Assembly: GCA_963969365.1 (NCBI GenBank) | Contig: OZ017757.1 | Coordinates: 682,001 to 746,000 of the forward strand | Direction of reading: 5' to 3' | Source: Asterochloris sp. CNOR1 | Taxonomy: Eukaryota > Chlorophyta > Trebouxiophyceae > Trebouxiales > Trebouxiaceae | Length of the DNA stretch: 64,000 bases | Shown here: positions 58,401-64,000 of the stretch, one piece after another | Position numbering within the stretch: position 1 is the stretch's first letter | How the letters are laid out: each line of letters starts with the position of its first letter | The notes under the pieces: model-generated | Database searches by the model: none | What the model was told of the DNA's origin: nothing | Seen by the model: only the letters and a program-made list of their open reading frames with translations | Made by a program: the position numbers and the translations under genes

Positions 58401-60272
58401 GAGCCAGCCAGCCGCCTCATCTGCCCTAATTAAGCTGCTATTTAGTGAGCTGCTCAGCCATGCGAGGCGGCTGCCCATTTGCATGTCTCTAGCTCAAGAT
58501 ATGCTGCACAAGCCTTCTGCTTGCATATGCTGCGCGATCACGACAGCAGTCATCTGCTGTTTCTGGGGTAGCCCTCAGCCCTGGCCGTGACGGCACTTGA
58601 TTGTTTCAGGGGACTTGCAGCCGCCTAGCTTCTGCTCAATGCCACACTGGCAGCAGCTTGCAGTCATTGTGGCACTTTGCAAGGGGAAGCTGCAGCAGTG
58701 CTCAACACCACCCAGCAGCAGCCTGCAGTTGTCGTGCGGCCTTGTATTGGGGCATGTGCTTACCAAGGACAATGAAGCAGCATCGCAGCCTTCAAGGTCT
58801 CACAGCAGCAGCCTGCAGTCAGCTTGGTCTTGCCAAACAGCAGGACAAGCAGCAGCAGCAGCGCAGCAGTGCAGAAGATCCACCTCCCAGCGCAGGGCAG
58901 CAGTCATTGCTGGCCCGACACATGATGAGCAGTGCAGGGCTTGAATGTCCTGGCGCTGTTCTTGACTGACTGCCCTAGGGCATCTTCTGCTGCATGCAGT
59001 TTCCATTGGCCCTGCCCAACTCCCACGCTTCTGGAGCTGTTCTAGGTCAAGCACAGCTGTGCACAAGACTCTGGCCCATGCCTTCACAGCCTCAACTCGT
59101 TTTGGCTCAGCACCTGTGTGTGACAAGCACGGCTTCATGCAGGTCTACGGTCCCCGTCAGCCCAGCACTGGGGCCTATGCCATTGTGACTGGAGTATTCA
59201 GCCAGCAGCAGATTGATGGAGAGCAGCTGACCATTGAAGGTGGGCCCTGCTGCCGCTGTTGCCTCCTGGAGCATGCATCTGCTGCAGTTGCCATGCCAGC
59301 CCATCAGGGGGCTCCCAGAAGGCCAATCTCAGGGTTGATGTTGCTGGCCAGCCCCTTTCCTTGCACGCACAAGCAGGCCTCATGCTTCTGCCGCCTGACT
59401 CAAGGTCAGTGCCAGCTGCGACTCTGATGCCCTCCTGCACTGCCTCTCACTTGTGAAGATCAGTAGAATGTGGTCTTGCTGCCAATGAAAACCCACCTAG
59501 GGAGGGCTTCAGAGGCTGGCTGTGGCTGTACCTGCATGACAAAAACACAGACAGGGCATATGTCACAGTTGCCATGCCTAGACCCAGCCTCGAGCTGAAC
59601 AGACTGGCTTTGCTGCAGGCGATGGCTCCCACTACCGGGACTTCATCCATGTCTCAGACATTGTGAATGGACTGATTGTGGGCATGCAGAGCAAGGTGCA
59701 AGGTACTTCCATCAATCTGGGCACTGGCAGGACGTTGACAGTCAAGGTGAGTTACAGAACGCACAACAAAGAATTATCAAGTGCCCTGGATGTCTAAGCT
59801 GTGCCCCACCACTGCCACTGCTCTACATCAAGTGCCCGCAGCCTCGCAGCATGGTGCAGACCCAAGGCTAGACTAGCCCCCATTGCAAACGCATGACGTG
59901 CATTTCAATGAGCATTGCGACACCTTATGACACCTGGGTGTGAAAAGTGCTTGAGGCTGGCAATTCCTACAGGCTCTCGCTGACATGATTTCAGAGGACC
60001 AGGTGCACGTGTCTGAGCGCCCACATGACCTGGTTGGCACCCTGGCAGACACTTGCAGAGCCAAGCAGCTGTTGCACTGGGAGGCCAAGGTGGACATCCT
60101 TGATGCCATGCCACAACTTCTGGCCAGTCAGGTCACTGGGCTGGCAGGAGACTGGGAGGCCAAGGCAGACCTGCATAACTCCAGCCTACGCAACAGCCAC
60201 GCCAAGCAGCGCCAGGCGGCGACAGCGCACATGCGCGTAAAACTTAGCACCCGGCACAAGTCGCAAAGTTAA
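55500..60272 (+). CDS. NAD-dependent nucleotide-sugar epimerase (extended SDR)
   Basis: UDP-glucose-4-epimerase-type enzymes interconvert nucleotide sugars for glycan synthesis. Firm in-phase exons: 55985-56109 ([20 protein letters not shown], the NAD-binding GxxGxxG; VLDDLSTG), 57201-57310 ([15 protein letters not shown]), 57820-57951 ([28 protein letters not shown]), 58212-58372 (SSTYYGN, catalytic [11 protein letters not shown]), 59143-59239 ([15 protein letters not shown]), 59619-59746 ([32 protein letters not shown]) and 59973-60272 (ends RHKSQS). The S/T-Y-K triad (YxxxK) is present. The C-terminal 60 residues are longer and more basic than usual. A possible first exon starts at ATG 55500 ([20 protein letters not shown]), a signal anchor that would place the enzyme in the Golgi, but its link to 55985 is unproven. 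Epimerase versus decarboxylase activity cannot be settled. Confidence 0.85.
56855..57250 (+). repeat. Decayed copies of epimerase exon 57201-57310
   Basis: The real start GCAG|GTACCTGGACCTCACGAACCC has diverged copies at about 56862 (TTAGGTACCTGGAAAGG), 56928 (GCAGGCCAAATACATGGACC TCATAAATCCCCAAGCTG) and 57113 (CAGATACCTGGCTGTCATCA ... CATGGGAGACC, matching AGTGGGAGACATC). Spacings are about 70, 185 and 85 bases. Confidence 0.72.
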
Positions 60273-62315
60273 TTCAGGACCCGCCACTCAGCAAAGCAGT
60301 TCCTATTCTGACAAGCTCTGTCCTGCTGCTTCCCTTGAGAGTACACACATATATCACCACTGCTATTCAGACAATTTCCATGGGCGCAACACCTCCGGCA
60401 TAGCTTACAAGGGAATAGCAGAAGACCTGGGCTGTGCTTGCAAGCACAATACTTTTGACACCTCAGACCTGGAAGTGAAGTGGGTTCCCTGCACGCATCA
60501 CAAGCCTGGATCGCACTGGGTACGGCTCTGTGCTATTGCGGTAATGTGAGCACCCTGCCCTTAGCACCAATCACTATGATGAAATGACCTTGTCTTCCTG
60601 GCTTGAAATGCTAGTTGCCACAGAATGATTTAGAGAAAGACATGAGCAACTCATGCTACCCGGTTCTGGATGCCTTTTCAGCCAATCCCATGCTACAAGC
60701 AGCTGTGACTTGGATGCATACATAGATAATCAATGTGATGCAGTCATTTAAGTACAACACCAACTCTGGGGTGATGTTGAAGCAAGTGGCATATAGCTCA
60801 TGCATGTGCTGTCATGATGAAGCGTGGAGTGGTAGTGATGTGCTGTTGCTACAATAGCCAGCATTCAGCAGCACGCCAGGGATGAAAGATTGCTCTTGCC
60901 ATATGGCATGCATGCATGTTGATGCAAGCAACTTCTCAACCCTCTGCCCACATGATCAAGCATTACCACTGCTTGCAGCAGCAGTCAGAGCTCTCACAGG
61001 GATTGATCTTTGTCTGAGGAGAAGACAGGTTTTCAGGGCTAAACTGGTGGAGACAGAACTTCCCAAATAACAACAACTTGAGTGTGATGCAGAGTTTCAG
61101 CAGCTGTACATGATCTGATATAGACATGCAGTTGAGATGTTTTGTGCCCAGATGGACTGCAGGACATGTACCGGCCTGTCAATGAAGAAGACGTTGCTGA
61201 GCATGCCGCCTTGTAGCTGCAGCTTCTTGAGATTAGCAAAAATATGCTACAGCTGGCAGCCTGAATCTTCATTGATGTGCACCACAGGTCAGGTAAAAGC
61301 TTGCATCTGCAAGATGTATTACCAGCGTGAACATTTTGTTTGACCACTCTGTTGGGCCAGCTGGCCTTCAGGGCTTGCCTTTGCTCTCTCTCTCCCTCGC
61401 ACACAAACACCACACTCTCAACTAGTGCAAAGTGACAATCTGAAGATGCTGCCTTGCACAATGTCTATAATTGCTGCTGCACACCTAGGTGCAGGCCTGC
61501 AGCCTTTACAAAGACAATGATCTGATGGACACGCCGCAGGCGAGTTGCCCTGCAGGAGTCCACAAACAGGTACAGAGCCCCTGTAAGCATTTGCTTGAGC
61601 GCATGTCATATGGCAACTGCAAAGATCTGGCCTTCATACAAAGACGTGCCAGACTCCCATCAGAGCCACTGCAAAATCTGTGGTTCAGGAAGCTGACCTT
61701 GCTACAGGATGGCAGACAGCTGACCTCCAGCGCTGGGGCTTCGGCTGCAGCAGGGTCTCAGTGGTACGACCATCCCTACAGATGGCTTCACAGCTCTTGT
61801 GGTATCGATGATGGGCACAATGCATCAGCGCCTCTATGTGGTCTGAAGCTATGCCTCCAGGCTGCAGGAAGCCCACTTGGGCAAAAAGTGGGTTCAGCTG
61901 TTGCTTGACACTGATGAATACCAACCCAGCACTTGAGAGATTGTCCATGCTGATTGGCTCCAATTCTCGCAGACTGGCCTGCGCAGATGAAGATGGGGAC
62001 CACCAATATGATGAACAGGGCGGAAAAAGCATTCTCGCGCCATACTCTTCAAGGCTTCGGCTGGAAGAATCACTTGCCTTCTTCCTCAAGTCCTTTGACT
62101 TGGCATGGCTGGCTGGTGGTTGCTAGCTGCTTGGGGGCTCACCTGGGCACTCACTGCAGCCCAGAAATGCAGCAGATATGGTCCCAGGAAGAGCTGCGGT
62201 GAGCTGACAGGCGTTCAGCACATTAACAGTCTGGGCTGCCTCATGTGATGACTGGCACTGTACATGAACCTGCGGACGTGCATCTCTGGGCATTGCCATG
62301 CACAACCTGCTGCAG
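60273..62315. other. No confirmed gene; possible exons on both strands
   Basis: On plus, about 60332-60548 is open without an ATG and reads NFHGRNTSGIAYKGIAEDLG, CACKHNTFDTSDLEVKWVPC and HHKPGSHWV before a stop; it could be an exon or chance. On minus, about 61250-61095 reads IFANLKKLQLQGGMLSNVFF and DRPVHVLQSIWAQNIS and stops, and about 62045-61980 reads ENAFSALFIILVVPIFICAG, a convincing membrane helix ending at a CTGCGCAG boundary. They hint at a minus-strand membrane protein gene between 61.1 and 62.1 kb, but I cannot join them. The promoter of the GH31 gene should also lie here. Confidence 0.35.
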
Positions 62316-64000
62316 GCCCGCCAGACATCAGCGAAGAAAACTGCCGCACACAGGGCTGCTGCTGGGATCCCCTGGAAACTGTAGATCCTCACATTGACCT
62401 GGCGGACTGCTTCTTTGCAAACAATGGCCGCAGCAACTACCAGCTGGTGCACTCAGAGCAGCAAGGCATGTTATTTCACTGCAGTTCCCAGCAATGCAGG
62501 GGGACATGCAGCGCCCTGTCTGCTCTGCACTGCTTCTGGCAACAATTGCACGGTGTGCACAGGCTGCAGAGACAGCATGTGGCTGATGGACTGTGCATGT
62601 CTGCCGCAATTGGTGCTACCGCAGGTGTGCATGGGCCTGCAGGTCTAGCCAGCGGCTGTCTCGTGCATGGCTCCTCAGATGAGCGCTGGCAGGACCAGCT
62701 GCGTAGCAGCACCACCCCACAGCCCGATGGTGTCAGTTCTCTGCATGCAAATGAGCAGTAATACAGTAGGCTACACAATGCAGAAGTCGCCCAACTAACT
62801 GTGCATGCAGATGAAATGTGGCAGAATATGAAACATGCACAGACAGCTGCTATGCAGCCTGAGCTGGACCCTGATATGGAAGATCGCACAGCACAGCTCA
62901 GTTGGAACAACCCACTCCCCATTGGCCATACAGGGGAGCATTGCAGGGAGAGCTGCACTGTATGGTTACCACACACGCCTGCTGAGGCTCTGTCCTAGCG
63001 ACTAAGGGTGTCTGTGCACAGCACAGCTGCAACCCTTGATGCCAACTCCTGGGCTTGCAGATGTGCACTGGCAGGGTGAGCTGCGCAGCACAGCAGCCAC
63101 ACAGCCAGAGCTGGGGCCCGATGTTGATAGTCTGGCAGTCTCTGCGCTCACCCACCGCCCTGACGTTCTGCGCCTGACCATCAGTGACACAGAAGGGCAG
63201 CGCTGGCAGGTCACGCAGCTGGCGCAGCAGCTGTGGCCCTCTGGGGATTTCAGTGAGTGCAGCTGTTGTCTGCTGATTGCAATCAGGCAGGGCAGCGCTG
63301 GCGGCTTTGTTGAGCAATGTATGGTCTGCCATGTTGCTTGTGTTGTAGCAGTTGTCACAGCAGCTGTGGCCCTCAGACGACTTCTGTAATCAGGCCCCTG
63401 GCCTTCCATTCAGAAGATGATTGTCACAAAGGACTCTGGTAAGTCAAAGGTTGTCAGGCCAGGCAGAACGCAGCTCACGCAGCTGGCAAGCCACTGTAGC
63501 TGCATATGGCTGATTTCATGGCATGTCCAGCCTTCGTCCACTGGAGGCATTTTGCATGTCGCCGTGCAACTGTGGCCCTTGCAGACCTTGCAAGGGTGCT
63601 GGCAAGGGTCTTGCCTGCTGCACTCCTCCTCGCGCTGTAGTGCACCGCTTGCAGGCTGCAATAGCACAGCATCAATGGGCCAGGGTCAAACTAAGTGCTG
63701 TGGGTGTTTGGCAACATGCTAGTCCTCGGCTGTTGCCCTGCAGACATCCAGAAAGCCTAAGTATTTGTGGCTGCTGCATGACACCAGCACTGGCCGTGAG
63801 GCTGCATGCTCAGCCTCTCCTGTTGTCCCGCAGAGCTCCAGAAAACAGGGCCTGAGCACGCGGAGCCGCTGTATGACATGAGCCATGAAGAAGCGCCCTT
63901 CAGCATCACTGTGAAACGAAAAGGTGCCAACAAGGCGTCCCCAGCTGTCTTCGATACCGCAGGACACAGGCTTGTCTTCAAGGTGGGCTCCCCAGAACAA
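62316..64000 (+). CDS. GH31 alpha-glucosidase-like protein with trefoil domain (5' part)
   Basis: Glycoside hydrolase family 31 enzymes cut alpha-linked glucose from starch, glycogen or N-glycans. The window holds only the N-terminal part and ends inside the gene. Exon 62316-62446 is a P-type trefoil domain: PPDISEENCRTQGCCWDPLE and LADCFFANNGRSNYQL. Exon 63061-63252 gives PELGPDVDSLAVSALTHRPD and VLRLTISDTEGQRWQV, the start of the GH31 beta-sandwich. Exon 63834-63982 gives EPLYDMSHEEAPFSITVKRK and FDTAGHRLVFK, the next conserved block. The last two exons join in phase; the trefoil exon does not join directly, so one small exon is missing. The catalytic barrel lies beyond 64000. A signal peptide exon upstream was not found. 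Confidence 0.8.
62672..63130 (+). repeat. Three copies of GH31 exon 63061-63252 start
   Basis: The real exon start GCAG|ATGTGCACTGGCAGGGTGAG has diverged copies at about 62676 (TCAGATGAGCGCTGGCAGGACCAG, reading DERWQDQLRSSTTPQPDG) and 62806 (GCAGATGAAATGTGGCAGAA, reading DEMWQNMKHAQTAAMQPELD). The real one reads DVHWQGELRSTAATQPELG. The spacings are 130 and 255 bases. Confidence 0.82.
63215..63860 (+). repeat. Copies of a GH31 exon end and of the next acceptor
   Basis: The real exon end GCAGCAGCTGTGGCCCTCTGG (63225) is copied at about 63357 (ACAGCAGCTGTGGCCCTCAG) and more weakly at 63565 (GTGCAACTGTGGCCCTTGCAG). The next acceptor and exon start GCAG|AGCTCCAGAAAACAGG (63834) has a copy at 63742 (GCAGACATCCAGAAAGCCTA), preceded by the same CTGTTGxCCxGCAG leader. 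Confidence 0.7.

Noticed and set aside
1-64000. Transposon or virus-derived sequence
   Set aside because: No terminal repeats, target-site duplications, transposase, reverse transcriptase or capsid motifs were recognised; the repeats present are local exon or intron duplications.

Overview
The window looks like nuclear DNA of a green alga, probably of the trebouxiophyte (Trebouxia/Coccomyxa/Chlorella-like) grade. Supporting signs: about 55% GC, very intron-rich genes with short coding exons, near-invariant TGCAG acceptors and GTGAGT-type donors, a plastid fibrillin (PAP) gene, a plant/alga-style cellulose-synthase-like GT2 gene, and general eukaryotic genes (bystin, PDCD5, RABL2, PrimPol). 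I recognise no mobile element, rRNA, tRNA or CRISPR. The lineage is an inference.

Layout, left to right: an armadillo-like remnant and an unidentified minus-strand gene (1-5.2 kb); a membrane-anchored METTL24/FkbM-type methyltransferase (5.4-6.4 kb, +); a broken GT32 glycosyltransferase (7.3-8.2 kb, +); PDCD5 (8.8-9.9 kb, -) facing away from RABL2 (10.1-12.6 kb, +); a PrimPol primase-polymerase with a very long N-terminal extension (12.8-21.1 kb, +); an unassigned stretch with tandem repeats and one possible glycosyltransferase exon (21-25 kb); a second GT32 gene (25.0-28.4 kb, -); a plastid fibrillin (29.1-31.2 kb, -); a membrane-anchored NUDIX hydrolase (31.4-32.8 kb, -); an unidentified membrane/coiled-coil protein (32.9-34.8 kb, -); a cellulose-synthase-like GT2 enzyme (35.6-44.4 kb, +); bystin (44.8-50.0 kb, -); an unidentified gene (50.6-51.4 kb, -); a third, damaged GT32 gene (53.0-54.7 kb, +); an NAD-dependent nucleotide-sugar epimerase (55.5-60.3 kb, +); and the 5' part of a trefoil-containing GH31 glucosidase (62.3 kb to the edge, +).

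Many genes deal with sugars: three GT32 copies, the GT2 synthase, the epimerase (nucleotide-sugar supply) and the GH31 enzyme. A shared role in wall or surface glycans is a guess from content; nothing shows co-regulation. The others are housekeeping: ribosome biogenesis (bystin), DNA-damage tolerance (PrimPol), plastid lipid bodies (fibrillin) and a cilium-linked GTPase (RABL2).

The most unusual feature is architectural. Beside one real exon after another lie one to three decayed copies of that exon's edge, often with its splice acceptor, 50-400 bases away inside the intron. I see this in PrimPol, GT2 (seven exons), GT32, the epimerase and GH31. It suggests that introns in this genome grow by repeated local tandem duplication across splice junctions.
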